Shown one piece after another: positions 1-11,489 of a stretch of DNA of 64,000 nt (its first letter is position 1; every line of letters starts with the position of its first letter). The notes beneath the pieces were generated by a model. It was given only the letters and a program-made list of their open reading frames with translations. It was not told the origin of the DNA and searched no databases. The DNA comes from Mycoplasma elephantis ATCC 51980 (GTDB taxonomy: Bacteria; Bacillota_I; Bacilli_A; Mycoplasmatales; Metamycoplasmataceae). Location: assembly GCF_000687815.1 (NCBI RefSeq), contig NZ_JHXU01000001.1:1-64000 (forward strand), given 5' to 3'. Made by a program: the position numbers and the translations under genes.

Positions 1-94
1 ATCAGATGTAACACAATTAAAATCTGATGTTGCGGAATTAAAATCAGATGTAACACAATTAAAATCTGATGTTGCGGAATTAAAATCAGATGTA
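1..94 (+). repeat. 42-bp in-frame tandem repeat (two heptads)
   Basis: The same 42-base unit, beginning gatgtaacacaatt, runs for a little over two copies and continues past the left edge. Within each unit the two 21-base halves differ mainly in TQL versus AEL codons. The copies look identical at the DNA level, which points to recent expansion or gene conversion and makes copy number likely to vary between strains. Confidence 0.85.
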
Positions 95-145
95 AAAATG
101 CTTAAATCATTTCATATTGAAGACATTAAAAAATATAAAAAATAA
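2..145 (+). CDS. C-terminal end of a heptad-repeat coiled-coil protein (partial)
   Basis: The open frame enters from the left edge and stops at 143-145. It encodes alternating seven-residue units SDVTQLK and SDVAELK, then a short tail ending DIKKYKK. Spacing of V and L at a/d-like positions is that of a parallel coiled coil. The start lies outside the window, so neither the length nor any N-terminal domain can be seen. Mycoplasma proteins with such repeats include DUF16-type proteins and coiled-coil surface proteins; I cannot tell which applies. Function is not assigned. Confidence 0.75.
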   Translation, partial: SDVTQLKSDVAELKSDVTQLKSDVAELKSDVKMLKSFHIEDIKKYKK

Positions 146-347
146 AAATATTTTAATTTTTTAGAATTGAATGATAATTATTAACTTTATTTAATATATT
201 TAATAGATATATATTTTTGCAAGAATCTTGAATACTTTTTTTATTTTAAAATTGATATTAAAATATTCAAATCATTTTATTTTTTAAATTTAACGTTTTA
301 TACTTATTCTATTTTAATAATTTAAACTTTATATAAATTTTTAAAAT

Positions 348-387
348 AAAAATAGACCTTTTTAATTATAATTAGGTCTATTTTTTA
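348..387. terminator. Bidirectional terminator after ftsH
   Basis: A perfect 12-bp stem (aaaaatagacct / aggtctattttt) with a 16-base AT loop has A and T runs on its two sides, so it can end transcription both ways. It overlaps the ftsH stop. The preceding stretch 146-347 is AT-rich and holds no gene that I can support. Confidence 0.75.
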
Positions 388-2565
388 TTTTTTTGTCTTT
401 TTATTGTTTTCCTCTTCAACAACAATCTTAATTTCATTATCTTTTTCTTTATCGGTTTCTGTTTCAACCTCTTGCAAGATCTCATCTATAGAATATTCTT
501 TAATATTTGTTGTCTTTTTCTCTTTTTTGGGAGGCAATTTTAAATTTGTTGCAATATAATCAATTTCTTCTTTCACAATTGTTTCATTTTCTAATAATGC
601 GTCCGCAATTAATTTATGAAGTTCACGGTTCTCATTAATTGTTTTTTGAGCAATTGCTTGTGCCTCTGTAATTATTTCACGAACAGCTATATCTATCTCA
701 TGAGCAACTTTTGAACTAAAAGCTGAATTTTTGGCATAATCTCTACCTAAAAATGGATTTTCAGTATCTTCTTCATATTTTATTGGACCTAAATTTGACA
801 TACCGTATTCAGTAACCATTTTTCTAGCTATTTTAGTTGCTCTTGCAATATCGTCTCCTGCCCCGGTTGAAATATTTTCTTTTCCATAAATAATTTCTTC
901 CGCAGCTCGACCACCCATATATGAAGCAATCATTGCCAACATTTCTTTTTTAGTCATGTTGTACTTTTCAACGTCCGGAAGCATTAAATTATAACCGCCA
1001 GCATTGCCTCTTGGAATAATTGTAATTTTTTGAACTTTATTACCACCAGGGACTTTGAGACCTACAACAGCATGACCTGCTTCATGATAGGCAACCATTT
1101 GTAGTTCTTCTCTTGAAATAACACGGCCTTTTTTAGCGGGCCCAGACATAACACGATCTATAGCTTCATCTATTTGAGCAGGTGTTATTAATTTAGTATT
1201 TTCACGAACAGATAAAATTGCAGCTTCATTAATAACGTTTTCAAGTTGAGCACCAGAGTATCCTGGTGTTCTTTTTGCTATATTTTCAAATTTTATTTCA
1301 GGACTTAATCTTTTACCTGTAGCATGCAATTTAAGTATTTCCTCACGCTCTTTTATGTCGGGTAAATTAACTGTTATTGTTCTGTCAAAACGTCCAGGTC
1401 TTAAAAGGGCGGGATCCAAAATATCGGTACGGTTTGTTGCGGCCATTATTAATATTCCCGAGTTGTCTGTAATACCATCCATTTCAACAAGAATTTGGTT
1501 TAAGGTTTGTTCACGTTCATCATTTCCGCCACCAACACCACTTCCACGACGACGCCCTATTGCATCAAGTTCATCTATAAATATTATTGCAGGGGATTCT
1601 GCGCGAGCCTCTTTAAACATATCCCTAACACGCTTTGCACCCAAACCAACAAACATTTCAACAAAGTTTGATGCGGAAATGAAGAAGAATGGAACATTTG
1701 CTTCTCCAGCCGTTGCTTTCGCAATAAGGGTTTTTCCAGTTCCGGGAGGACCACCTAGTAATATACCTTTAGGAATTCTTGCTCCAGCATCAGAATATTT
1801 ACTTGGATTTTTAAGGTAGTCGACAAGTTCTTCTACTTCTTGTTTTACTTCCGCGTTTCCTGCAACGTCTTTAAATTTTTTATTAGTTTTAACTTTGACC
1901 GCTTGGTTATTTGTCCCACCTAGTCCGGTGCCCCCCATAGATTTCACTTGCATTTTATATACTCATACAAGCATAGCTATAAGCAATAAAGTAGGTAATA
2001 ATCTAATAAAAATATCAAAAATAGATACGCCCGTTTTTATTTCATTAACAACTATATTTTGGTCAATTAATTTGTTTGAATTTGCATCTGAGCTCCACAT
2101 AGATTGTTGAACCAACTTGTTTCATGTTGAATCAGGTGTAATTTCTATTTCTTTTCCTTTTTCATCCAACCCAACAATAGCGTGACCACCATCTTCTTTG
2201 GCTCCGTTTTTAATTAGTTCTTGAACAATTTCTAACCCAAGATTACTTGAATTAGATGATGAAAAAAACGCATTTCTTTCATCATTGCCATTAAGTTGGG
2301 TCTTAAATCAAACCAACTTTTCACCATTATCATCCACAACATATTTTCCTTCTATAGAAGCAGATTCTATATCCGATCTTAATTGCACAAATCTGTTTTT
2401 ATCATCGTTTTTAGCAGCCGCTTTTATTAATTGTGTCCTAAATTCATTAGGGGTTATCAATTGAGGTTTTGGTTTAAAAATTTTGTACAATATAAAACCG
2501 AATAATAAAGCTAAGATAATTGTTATTATTATTCTTCCTCATCTAACTGGTTTTGATTTTTGCAT
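385..2565 (-). CDS. ftsH: ATP-dependent zinc metalloprotease FtsH
   Basis: Membrane-bound AAA+ protease that unfolds and degrades membrane and short-lived proteins. About 726 aa with UGA read as Trp. In order: a first membrane segment near residues 10-28, an outside loop rich in charged residues, a second membrane segment near 180-200, Walker A GGPPGTGKT, Walker B IIFIDELDAIG, the second region of homology ending RPGRFDR, then the zinc site HEAGH and downstream acidic ligand region TGAGDD. The C-terminal tail is long and acidic/lysine-rich. The start at 2565 is preceded by a strong AAGGAG site. tilS and pth lie just upstream on the same strand, a common arrangement in Firmicutes and Mollicutes (tilS-ftsH). 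Confidence 0.97.
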
Positions 2566-2592
2566 AGGTCTCCTTTAATAAAACATAATGTA

Positions 2593-3453
2593 TTATATTA
2601 TAATAAAATCATTTTCTTTAATTAAATATGTATTATCTTTTAGTTTAAATGATGATGTAGAGATTTTAGAATTTATAAATTGTATTATTGATTTTAATTT
2701 ACTTGACGATAATTTTAAGTTAGAATAATTTTTATGTAAAAAAGTAAATAAAACCTCTTCCTTGTTAACTAAATTTGCAAAATATACACAACTATATTTT
2801 TGCTCCTTTCAAGCACTTAATTCTAACAATATTTCATCATTTTTTTTAATTCGATTTTCATTTAATTTCAAAAATTTTTCAACGTTTTTGCTGAATTCTT
2901 CATCAGAAATGTTTTTTAAATTATTACGTATTTTATTTCTTTCATATATATCCAATTCATTGGTTTCATCAATACCATACTTTATATTTTTTTTGTCTAA
3001 TAAATTTATTATTTCTTTTTTTCTAAATTTGAATAAAAATGGTCTAATCACCTTCATTCCATAGATATTTGTTTCTTGTTTAATGCCATAATATGAGGGT
3101 GTTTTTTTAGCATTATATTGCATCAAACATGTCTCCAAAAAATCATCTAAATGATGCGCTGTCATTAACGTGTCACAATTTTCTTTATCATAAATTTCTT
3201 TAAAAAATTCATATCTTATATTACGGGCGCAATTCTGAAAATTGCTATTATATGTATAATTTTTGCCCATCTGTTTTACATACAGTTTTATATTATTTTG
3301 TTCACAAAACGACACCACTATTTCTTCATCACGTTTTGCTGATTCCCTTTTATTATAGTTAACGTGACAAACTACTATATTTCTATTTTTGTACATATTT
3401 AATAAAAACATAGAGTCTGGACCACCCGAAACAGCTAATAAAAACTTAGACAT
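2593..3453 (-). CDS. tilS: tRNA(Ile)-lysidine synthase TilS
   Basis: ATP-dependent enzyme that attaches lysine to C34 of the CAU-anticodon isoleucine tRNA so it reads AUA, essential in an AT-rich genome. 286 aa, near the short end of the family, so the C-terminal domains seem reduced. The PP-loop SGGPDS is at residues 9-14, and TAHHLDDFLET matches the family HHxDD motif. A UGA Trp near residue 214 would otherwise cut the protein. The start overlaps the end of pth by 8 bases; ftsH follows 27 bases downstream, so the three are probably cotranscribed. Confidence 0.93.
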
Positions 3454-4012
3454 TATTACCTTTTAATTTTTCATTGTAATTATTCATCGCTATATAAATA
3501 TCATTATAGATAAAACATAATATCGCATCTACATAAAGGTCTAATTTAGATTCAATTATTTTTAGATCTTCCGGAGAAAATTTTGATAGAACCCAATCCT
3601 TCATTTCGTATTTCGGATCTTTTCCTATCCCCAATTTTAATCGATTTAAAACATCAACTTTTAACATTTGCATAACGTTTTTTACTCCATTATGATTACC
3701 ATCACCACCTTTAACTTTAAGAATTGCCGAACCCACTTTTAAAGAAATGTCATCATGAACAATCAACACATCATCAGGACTAATATTGTAAAAATTACAT
3801 ATGTCCCTCACAAATTCTCCAGATAAATTCATAAATGTCTTTGGTTTAGCAATAATAAAATCATTTTGTTTTGAAAAAACACCATTAAATTTTTCTTTAT
3901 CAAACTCTAAATTATATTTTTTTGCAAACGCATCTAAAACAATAAAACCATAATTATGTCTTGTATAATCATATTTTTCTGCGTCATTCCCTAATCCTAC
4001 TATTAATTTCAT
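3446..4012 (-). CDS. pth: Peptidyl-tRNA hydrolase
   Basis: Frees tRNA from peptidyl-tRNAs that drop off the ribosome. 188 aa, the usual size. The N-terminus is MKLIVGLGN, followed by YTRHNYGF carrying the catalytic His, IVHDDISL with the assisting Asp, and KGGDGNHNGVKN. An upstream in-frame ATG at 4039 would add nine residues, but homologs start at the MKLIVGLGN methionine, so 4012 is preferred. The end overlaps tilS by 8 bases. Confidence 0.95.
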   Translation of the reverse strand: MKLIVGLGNDAEKYDYTRHNYGFIVLDAFAKKYNLEFDKEKFNGVFSKQNDFIIAKPKTFMNLSGEFVRDICNFYNISPDDVLIVHDDISLKVGSAILKVKGGDGNHNGVKNVMQMLKVDVLNRLKLGIGKDPKYEMKDWVLSKFSPEDLKIIESKLDLYVDAILCFIYNDIYIAMNNYNEKLKGNNV

Positions 4013-4068
4013 ACAACTAATTATATGCTTTAAAAACATGATAATTTTTGATATTAAATAATTTACAA

Positions 4069-4074
4069 TATAAT
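4069..4074 (+). promoter_or_regulatory. -10 box TATAAT for the gene at 4084
   Basis: A consensus TATAAT lies 10 bases before the ATG, leaving room for a leader of only about three bases. No Shine-Dalgarno site is present. The -35 region is not clear. Confidence 0.55.
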
Positions 4075-4083
4075 TAAGAAAAT

Positions 4084-4977
4084 ATGAATGAATATAAACC
4101 TAAAAATTTTAAAGAAAATACAGATGCAATAGTTATAGTTAATACCCCAAATCACGTAAAAAAAGAAGAGGTTTTATTAGAAATAACTGAAAAAGACGAA
4201 AAAGATGCCTTAGAAAATAAGATGCCTGTACGTCTTTATAAATTACACAAATCCGAATTAAATATAGGCTTCTCAAAAATTTTTATCCATTCTATGATAA
4301 TTATTTTAGTTATTATCATGATTTCATTGCAAGTAACAAATGTGCTAATGCCTAAAATTAAAAACACATCAATTGGTTGATATATAACTTTTTCATTATT
4401 ATTGTTATCTTCTTTATTTTTCTTGATTAAACATTGAATTAATGTATGTTCAATAAAAGAACAAATGGAAGATTACAGGTTAGAAAATGTTGATACAACT
4501 GTAACACCAAGTTTTGTTGGAAGCTCTTATATAGGTGGTGTAAGATCCAATTTAATAAATATTTGATTTACATCGTGAATTAATTTTTATACTTTGCTTT
4601 TTATAATAATTATCCTTTCATTAAATAGTGCTGCTTGAGAGATAAATAGTAATAATGGGCATTTTGTAATGAATATTGATTGACCATTAATTTTAGAATC
4701 ATCTTTTGGAAATGTAACATTCTTTATTGCAATAGTGGGTATAGTTTTAGGAATTTTCGATATATTATCAATCACTAGATATATCTATAATTACAAAAAA
4801 ATAAAGATGATTGAAAATTATTCTCCTTCTAATATTTCTCAATACCATGAAAAAGCAAATCTCAAACAATTAAATAAAGCTTGTTTGATTATTTCGTTAG
4901 TAGTTTTAGCCCTTTTTCTTAGCTTAGTGGTGATTCCTCTTTATTTATTATTTAGAAAAAGAAGAAAGAGAGATTAA
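4084..4977 (+). CDS. Multi-spanning membrane protein of unknown function
   Basis: 297 aa with several UGA Trp codons. After about 85 hydrophilic, Glu/Lys-rich cytoplasmic residues come about five hydrophobic segments: one near residues 85-105, two around 115-130 and 175-190, one near 215-235, and one near 270-290, ending in a basic RKRRKRD tail. I recognise no motif or family. The HAD phosphatase gene follows after 5 bases, so they probably share an mRNA. It is conserved-looking in layout, but function cannot be given from sequence. Confidence 0.85.
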
Positions 4978-4982
4978 TATAA

Positions 4983-5801
4983 ATGAATAAAATTTTTGAC
5001 AAAATTAAAATCATTGCATTTGATATAGACGGCACAATTTTAACATATAGACAACATCTTATACATGATAAGATTAAAAAAATGTTCAAAACATTAAAAG
5101 ATAACGGCTACATTATAGTAATAGCTACTGGGCGCGAATATAATACAGTAACTAATATTATGCCCCAAATTACAGCCGATTATTTAATTGGTGGTAACGG
5201 AACATTTATTTATGATTTGAATAAGCAAACTGAAGTATGAAATAATTATATTAATATAGACTCTACTAAAGATATTGTTAACAAATTAAAAGATGAAATG
5301 AGCAATATTTTTATAACAGACTCAAAAGCAATACATGCTATAAACAAAATTAATACTGATAATTGGTTTTGATCAAAATACACAGATAAAATAAAATTGT
5401 TAGATTTTAATAATGTTGATAAAAATACAATCTCTAAAATAGAAATTTTTCATGACTTTGAAAATGCTTTAAATAAAATTAAAAAGGCTATGAATGAAAT
5501 CAATTCGCCTCTCGAAATAACTGCGTCATGATCTAGGGGTACATTTATATCTAATAAAAATGTAGATAAGATATATGCAATTGAAGTTATAGCTAAAAAA
5601 TATGGTTATAATTTAGAAAACGTTATGGCCTTTGGGGATGGCGCAAATGACTATAAAATGATAAAACATGCGGGTGTTGGTGTTAGTGTTTTGGGTAGAC
5701 AAGGACAAAACATAAACAACAATAAAGTTGCTAAATTTATTATTGCCCCTCCAGAAAATTTTGGTATATTAGAATTTTTAGAAAAAAATAAATTTATTTA
5801 G
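4983..5801 (+). CDS. Cof-type HAD superfamily phosphatase
   Basis: 272 aa. HAD motif I is AFDIDGTIL with both catalytic aspartates, and motif IV is GDGANDYKM near the C-terminus, which together with the large C2-type cap marks the Cof/IIB subfamily. These enzymes dephosphorylate small metabolites such as sugar phosphates, pyridoxal phosphate or FMN; the substrate cannot be told here. It sits in a + strand run with membrane-protein genes and pgsA. A second Cof-type protein lies at 19640-20479. Confidence 0.88.
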
Positions 5802-5809
5802 GAGAAAAC

Positions 5810-6391
5810 ATGAAAACATCAAATGTAACAAAATATTTTTATTCCTCTTCTGGGAGCAATAACACAAGCACTATTGTAATGCTTTCAATTGCTGGAGGAT
5901 TGTTAATACTATTTATATTGTATTCAGTAATTAAAAGCACAATTAGTAAAAGAAAAATAAAAAAACAAAAGCAAATGATAGAAGAAATTGCAACTAATGG
6001 TTATCAACAAGCAATTCTCGATATAAATGCTTTGATCGAAGAAAATAAAGATAGACTATCCAATTTTGAGGTATCTATTGGCGAATATAAAATGAGTGAA
6101 ATAACAAATGTTCCAAAAAAAATATTAAGCGAATTATTAGAAAGCGATGTTTATCAAACTGTTTTTAAAAATAATGTTGAATATAAAGAATTATTCAACC
6201 AAACGTTAGCGTTAAAAGAGACAAAAAGTAATCTTTGAGAAAAAAGAATCCCTAACACTTTAGAATTTTTTACCTCATTGAAAAATAACTTTGAAAATTC
6301 ATTAACAAATTTTGAGGGACGTTATCAATTATCAAAATCAAGAATTCAAAAATATTATAAAAATAAAAAGGATAATGATGAAAAATTATAA
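5810..6391 (+). CDS. Single-pass membrane-anchored coiled-coil protein, unknown function
   Basis: 193 aa. One membrane segment lies near residues 22-42 after a Ser/Asn-rich N-terminus, followed by a basic stop-transfer stretch and a long helical, Glu/Lys-rich domain likely in the cytoplasm. The shape recalls LemA-like proteins, but I see no LemA motif and do not claim it. A good GGAGA site precedes the ATG. Its end overlaps the start of pgsA, suggesting coupled translation. Confidence 0.8.
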
Positions 6392-7016
6392 TCTTCCAAA
6401 TAAATTAACAATTTGTCGCCTTTTTCTAGTTATTCCTTTTATCATTTGTTTGACCATGTATAAAGTAAGCATTTCTATAGAGAATATGGGGTATGAAATT
6501 TATGGCCGTATTTTCATGGGAATATCACTTTTTATTTTTATTTTTGCTATGTTCACAGATTTTCTAGATGGATATTTCGCAAGAAAAAACAGAATAATTA
6601 CTGAATTTGGCAAACTATGAGACCCTCTAGCCGATAAAATAATAACCACAACTGCTCTATTGTTTTTGGTGGGATTTCGCACGGTACCTGTTTGAATATT
6701 ATTAATTCACATACTAAGGGATTTAATTGTTGATGGTTCTAGAATAGTAATGGCTAAATATAATATAGAATTATCGGCATCAATATGAGGAAAACTAAAA
6801 ACTTTATGTTTAACTCTTGGAATAATATTAGTGATGTCTTTTTATACATTTTATAATGTCGATGAACACCTTGTTATATTAGAAAACCAAACATGACAAT
6901 ACTGAATGGACGCGTTGATTAATCACTCCATAAACAGTTTAATAATTTTTTCAACATTTTTTAGTCTTTATTCTGGTGCGCTATACTTGAAATCTGTTTG
7001 ACCATATTTAGGATAA
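6375..7016 (+). CDS. pgsA: CDP-diacylglycerol-glycerol-3-phosphate 3-phosphatidyltransferase
   Basis: Makes phosphatidylglycerol phosphate, the committed step to phosphatidylglycerol in the membrane. 213 aa. The full CDP-alcohol phosphotransferase motif is present: D-x2-DG-x2-AR-x8-G-x3-D-x3-D, seen as DFLDGYFAR then GKLWDPLAD near residues 62-86. A UGA supplies the Trp inside this motif. Several hydrophobic helices follow. ATGs at 6375 and 6378 are both possible starts; both lie inside the previous gene. Confidence 0.94.
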
Positions 7017-7018
7017 AA

Positions 7019-7047
7019 AATAAACCACCTCTTGTGGTTTATTTTTT
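7019..7047. terminator. Bidirectional terminator between pgsA and the DUF1934-like gene
   Basis: An 8-10 bp stem built on taaaccac / gtggttta with a 5-base loop and T runs on each side, lying between two convergent genes. Confidence 0.8.
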
Positions 7048-7414
7048 AAAATATTTTTAAAAAAATTGTAAATGATGCTATTTTTTTCTCTTGATCTAAC
7101 ATGTCGTAGCTAAATTCAATATTGTTTTTGCTATTTTTTATTTTTGTTGTTTCAATAATTAAATCTAAAAAACCATGTTCTGTTTTATATCTATTTTTTA
7201 TTTTTTTTCCTAATTCAAGTTCAAGAAAACTTACCCCAGAAATAATATTTATGGCATCATCTTTTACTTCTATCCTATTCATAACTTTATTACTAGGTTC
7301 CAAAAATTCATATACATCAAAGTCCTCATACTTATCAATATCTACAAATGATGTAAATTCAATAATGTTTTCTTGACCATTTGCATTACTAATACTTTTG
7401 AAATTTATTTTCAT
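7046..7414 (-). CDS. Small beta-rich protein, DUF1934/YwiB-like
   Basis: 122 aa, predicted soluble and rich in alternating beta strands, with the pattern N-terminal K-I-N-F, a central GVSFLELE and C-terminal paired strands ending FTIFLKIF. Size and pattern fit the calycin-like DUF1934 family (YwiB), whose role is unknown. It starts 4 bases inside the end of gltX and is probably translated from the same mRNA. The family call is by general pattern only. Confidence 0.6.
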   Translation of the reverse strand: MKINFKSISNANGQENIIEFTSFVDIDKYEDFDVYEFLEPSNKVMNRIEVKDDAINIISGVSFLELELGKKIKNRYKTEHGFLDLIIETTKIKNSKNNIEFSYDMLDQEKKIASFTIFLKIF

Positions 7415-8799
7415 AAAGAAAGTCTATCTCTTATTATTTTTTCACCAAATAAGAATATCGCTTTAGCAAGCTCTGGTCCATGTTCTTGATTCGTTGTGGC
7501 CAGTCTTATTGGCATAAATAAGTTCTTTCCTTTGATGCCCGTTTTTTCCATAACTTCAGAAATCGCTTTTTTAATGTTTTCAATATTAAACTCTTGATTT
7601 TTCATTGAATTATTAAATTCTTTGATAACCGAATTATCAAAATTTTTAATATCAAATTTAACGATTTGTTTATCATCATATATGGCTAATTTATCCTGTA
7701 ATTCTTTTATGCAATATACACTATCTTTGTATGTTTCTATGAATATATTATTCCATTCGCTATTATGGTTAGAAGCTAACATTTTTTCTATTTCTCTATT
7801 ATCTATTTGTTTTAAATATTGTTTAGAAAATCATTGCATTTTAGAAATATCAAATTTAGAAGGACTTTTTGATAATCTTTTATAATCAAATCTTTGTATT
7901 AATTCTTTATGTGAAAGGATTTCTCTTGACTCGGGATCTGTTCAACCTAAAAGTGCTAGAAAATTAAATACTGCTTCAGGTATATAACCTTCGTTTTTAT
8001 AATCTTCTATAAATTGTTTTAGTGTTAAATCACGTTTTGATAGTTTTTTTCCCTCCATATTGGTAATTATAGTTAAATGTCCAAATTTGGGAACTTCCCA
8101 TCCCAAAACATCATAAATAGCGAGCTGTTTTGGGGTGTTTGCTATGTGTTCCTCACCTCTTAATATATGAGTAATTTGCATATCATGATCATCCACAACA
8201 ACTGCTAAATTATATGTTGGAAAACCATCACTTTTTTTAATAACAAAATCACTAATTTCATTTGAATTAAATTCAATTAATCCTCGAACCAAATCATTTC
8301 ATTTGTAAATTTTATTTTTTGGAACTCGAAATCTAATAGAATATTCATTGTTTTTTTCACGTTTTTCTTGTTCTTCTTTTGAAATTTTAAGTCAATTAGA
8401 ATCGTATCTAAAAGAAGTAATACCTTTTGATAATTGTTCATTTTTTTGTTTTTCTAATTCCTCAGAATTATCATATGCCTTGTATGCTAAATTTTTATTT
8501 AACATATCTGCTATTACTTCATTATATCTATCTATCTTTTCTGATTGACGATATTTCCCGTATTTTTTATTTGGGTTTAACGGATCTTCATCAGCTATAA
8601 TTCCTAATCACTTTAAATTTTCTAGTTGAGATTTTTCACCATCTTTAACATCGCGTTTTTGATCTGTATCTTCTGTCCTTATAACAAAAGTTCCTTTATT
8701 ATGTTTAGCAAATAAATAGGAAAAAAGAGCTGTTCTAGCCCCCCCTATATGTAAATATCCTGTAGGACTTGGCGCATATCTTGTTCTAATTTTTTTCAT
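7411..8799 (-). CDS. gltX: Glutamyl-tRNA synthetase
   Basis: Class I aminoacyl-tRNA synthetase charging tRNA-Glu (and, where a GatCAB route exists, tRNA-Gln). 462 aa, full length. The N-terminus has [18 protein letters not shown] with the HIGH-like signature, ILRGEEH follows mid-protein, and KKLSKRD is the KMSKS-like loop near residue 240. Several UGA Trp codons are used. It faces dut, 45 bases away. Confidence 0.96.
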
Positions 8800-8808
8800 A
8801 ACACTATT

Positions 8809-8838
8809 TTAACACTTCGCGCTAAAAGAGTTTATAAT
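8809..8838 (+). promoter_or_regulatory. Promoter of dut (predicted leaderless)
   Basis: TTAACA (8809-8814), an 18-base spacer and TATAAT (8833-8838). The A of the dut start codon lies 7 bases past the -10 box, exactly where transcription should start, so the mRNA would have no leader. Confidence 0.7.
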
Positions 8839-8844
8839 AAACGC

Positions 8845-9342
8845 ATGAACCTTAGTGAAATATTTGATAAACAAAAAAAATTGGATAAAACAATATTAGA
8901 AAGATCGCAACATTTACTATCTAATTTAACCATTGAAGAAAGAAATAAACTTAGCAAAATATCTCTTATAGTTGAAATGGGCGAATTTATGAACGAGATT
9001 GAATCTTTTAAATATTGAAAGAAAAATAAGAAAAATAATAAAGATAATATTAAAGAGGAATTTGCGGATGTTTTACATTTTATTATCAGTTGAGCTGTTA
9101 TAAAAGACATTGATCCTATTATCGAACCTAAGATAATCAATAATGATGTAAATGATCAATATATAGAAATAATGAAATCATTAGTTTTATTGTTTGACAA
9201 TGATAATAAAGAAAATGTTACAAACTCGCTCTCTTTAATTCTTGGTTTAAGTAAACTAGTTGGCTTAACACCTCAAGAAATTAAAGAGTCATATTTAGTT
9301 AAAAATAAGATTAATTGAGAAAGAATGCAGAACAATTATTAA
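8845..9342 (+). CDS. dut: Dimeric all-alpha dUTPase-like NTP pyrophosphatase
   Basis: Hydrolyses dUTP to dUMP, keeping uracil out of DNA and feeding dTMP synthesis. 165 aa. The all-alpha NTP pyrophosphatase signature is visible: EMGEFMNE (paired acidic metal ligands, near residues 48-55) and EEFADVLHF (near 72-82). This is the MazG/dimeric dUTPase fold, not the trimeric beta form. No ribosome site is present, consistent with a leaderless start. Related MazG-type specificity cannot be fully excluded. Confidence 0.82.
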
Positions 9343-9367
9343 AAAACATTCATAATGAATGTTTTTT
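9341..9367. terminator. Bidirectional terminator between dut and mscL
   Basis: Perfect 11-bp stem aaaaaacattc / gaatgtttttt with a 5-base loop, between convergent genes. Confidence 0.85.
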
Positions 9368-9789
9368 TAAATGTTTTTATGATGACTATTTAATTTTTTC
9401 AACTCTTCTAATATTAGTTCTTCAGTAGTAGGGGGCGCTGGTTTTTCTTCTATGTTTCTACCCCTCATTTTAAAAACAATATTTTTTATAAGAAAATACG
9501 AACCTAGAAATATAAATAAAAATATAAAAACAATAACAAAATAAATAAGGGCTGCCAAAAACTTACCAAGATAAATACCATTAACTTGTCATTCAGATAT
9601 TGATTCATTAACTCCAACAATTTTAACAATAGTAGCCATTATAACATCATCAGCTAATGATTTTACAACAGCTGAAAAGGCGGCTCCAATAATAAGACCA
9701 ATGGCCAAAATAATCATGTTTCCTTTTGTTAATATCTTTTTAGCATCGCTAAACGATTTCTTAACAATATTAAAGTTTTCTTTTTTCAT
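9367..9789 (-). CDS. mscL: Large-conductance mechanosensitive channel
   Basis: Opens under membrane tension to release solutes during osmotic downshock. 140 aa, the usual size. The first membrane helix carries GNMIILAIGLIIGAAFSAVV, matching the conserved MscL pore helix, followed by a short loop and a second helix near residues 80-105, then a cytoplasmic C-terminal helix (EELILEELKKL). One UGA Trp lies near residue 67. Its ATG overlaps the aspS stop by one base. Confidence 0.93.
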
Positions 9790-11489
9790 TATTTAATCTC
9801 CTTTAATCTTAAAAACACCTCATCTAATTGTTCTTTTGTGATTTCTGATGGTGATCCCGTTAACAAATCATACCCATTAGCATTTTTAGGAAAGGCAATT
9901 ACATCACGTATTGAACTAGATTTTGTCATTATCATTATTAAACGATCTATGCCAAAAGCCATACCTAAATGAGGCGGCAACCCATAATTAAATGCATCTA
10001 TAAAGAAACCAAATTTATTTTTTACTTCTTCATCTGTTAATTTAATTAAGTTGAACATTTTTTGTTGTATTTCTTTCTTGTGAATTCTTACGCTACCTCC
10101 AGCAATTTCATAACCATTTAAAACTAAATCGTAAGCTTGTGATTTCATTTTAGTAATATCAACATTATCAATATCACCCTCAAAATTTGTGAATGGATGA
10201 TGCATGGCTACATATCTTTTTGATTCCTCATCATATTCAAACATAGGTCAATCTTCAACTCACGCAAACTCATATGTGTCTTTTGCGTAATTAAATAACT
10301 CATTAGCCTTTATACGAACAGCCCCTAAAGATATTGAGGTATTCATATATGTATTAGCAACTATAAAAATCGTTCCTTTTCCATAATGCATTTTTTCGCA
10401 TTTTTCAATAATTTTTAAAGAATTTTCTTTGTCTTTTACCGCAAAATTGCTTTTTATAATTTCATTATTTTCATGAGTAATGTATCAAAGAATATTTGCC
10501 CCATTTTTTTTAGCTACTTCTTCAAAAATTTTAAATTCGTTATTAGTAATAATATCAGGAATATGAATCATTCTTATTGATTCTTGTTTTGAAATTATTT
10601 CAAAACCTGATTTTCTGTCTCAATCTTCTATTGTAGTAATTTTGTTATCGTATCTTAAATCGGGTTTATCGCTACCATAATCGTTAATTGCATCATTATA
10701 ACTTATTCTTCTAAATGGTGTTTTTAATTTTTGTCCTATAGATAAAAAAACTTTTTTCATCATTTTTTCTATGTGTTCTTGAAAATGTTTTTTCGTCATA
10801 AATGAAGCCTCAATATCAAATTGAGTAAACTCTGGTTGACGATCTTTTCTTGAATCTTCATCTCTAAAAACTTTTGCTACTTGATAATATCTTTCGAAAC
10901 CTGAAGCCATTAATAGTTGTTTAAATAGTTGTGGTGATTGCGGAAGAGCAAAAAACTTTCCTTGATGTCTTGTTGGAACAAGATAATCCCTTGCACCTTC
11001 AGGAGTTGACTTACCTAAAATGGGAGTTTCGATTTCTATAAAGTCTTGATCAGATAAATAATTTCTCATTATTGAAATAACTTTAGCTCTTAAAATAATA
11101 TTTTTTTGCATTGTTGGACGACGAAGATCTAAATAACGATATTTTATCCTCAAATCTTCACTAACATTATTATCATCACGAATACTAAATGGTAATTCAT
11201 TTGAATCTGAAAGTAAATCATATGTATTTACTAAAATTTCTATATCACCTGAATTTATTTCTTTATTTGATTCAATTCTTTTAATTACTTTACCGGTCGC
11301 TTTTAAAACAGCTTCCTTATTGATATGTAAATCTATATTATCAAAAACAAGTTGAACTATACCACTTCTATCACGTAAATCAATAAAAGTTTTTTTACCA
11401 AATCTTCTTTTATTTTGAACTCAACCATAAACTGTTAATTCTTTTCCTAAGTGTTTTAATGTTATTTCATTATTATTAATTGTTTTCAT
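9789..11489 (-). CDS. aspS: Aspartyl-tRNA synthetase
   Basis: Class II synthetase charging tRNA-Asp. 566 aa. The N-terminal OB-fold anticodon domain contains GWVQNKRRFGKKTFIDLRD. The catalytic domain shows motif 2 FRDEDSRKDRQPEFTQFD and motif 3 LGMAFGIDRL. The bacterial insertion domain lies between. Several UGA Trp codons. It overlaps ktrA and mscL by one base on each side, so the three are likely one operon. Confidence 0.96.

Noticed and set aside
1-94. Left-edge repeats as a CRISPR array
   Set aside because: The units are contiguous with no spacers, keep the reading frame and encode heptads.
146-347. RNA gene in the gap after the repeat protein
   Set aside because: Only AT-rich sequence; no tRNA-like cloverleaf, conserved arm or GC-rich core.
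385-2110. Long + strand open frames opposite ftsH (for example near 1355-1819)
   Set aside because: Antisense shadows of a strongly conserved gene; no ribosome site and no recognisable protein.
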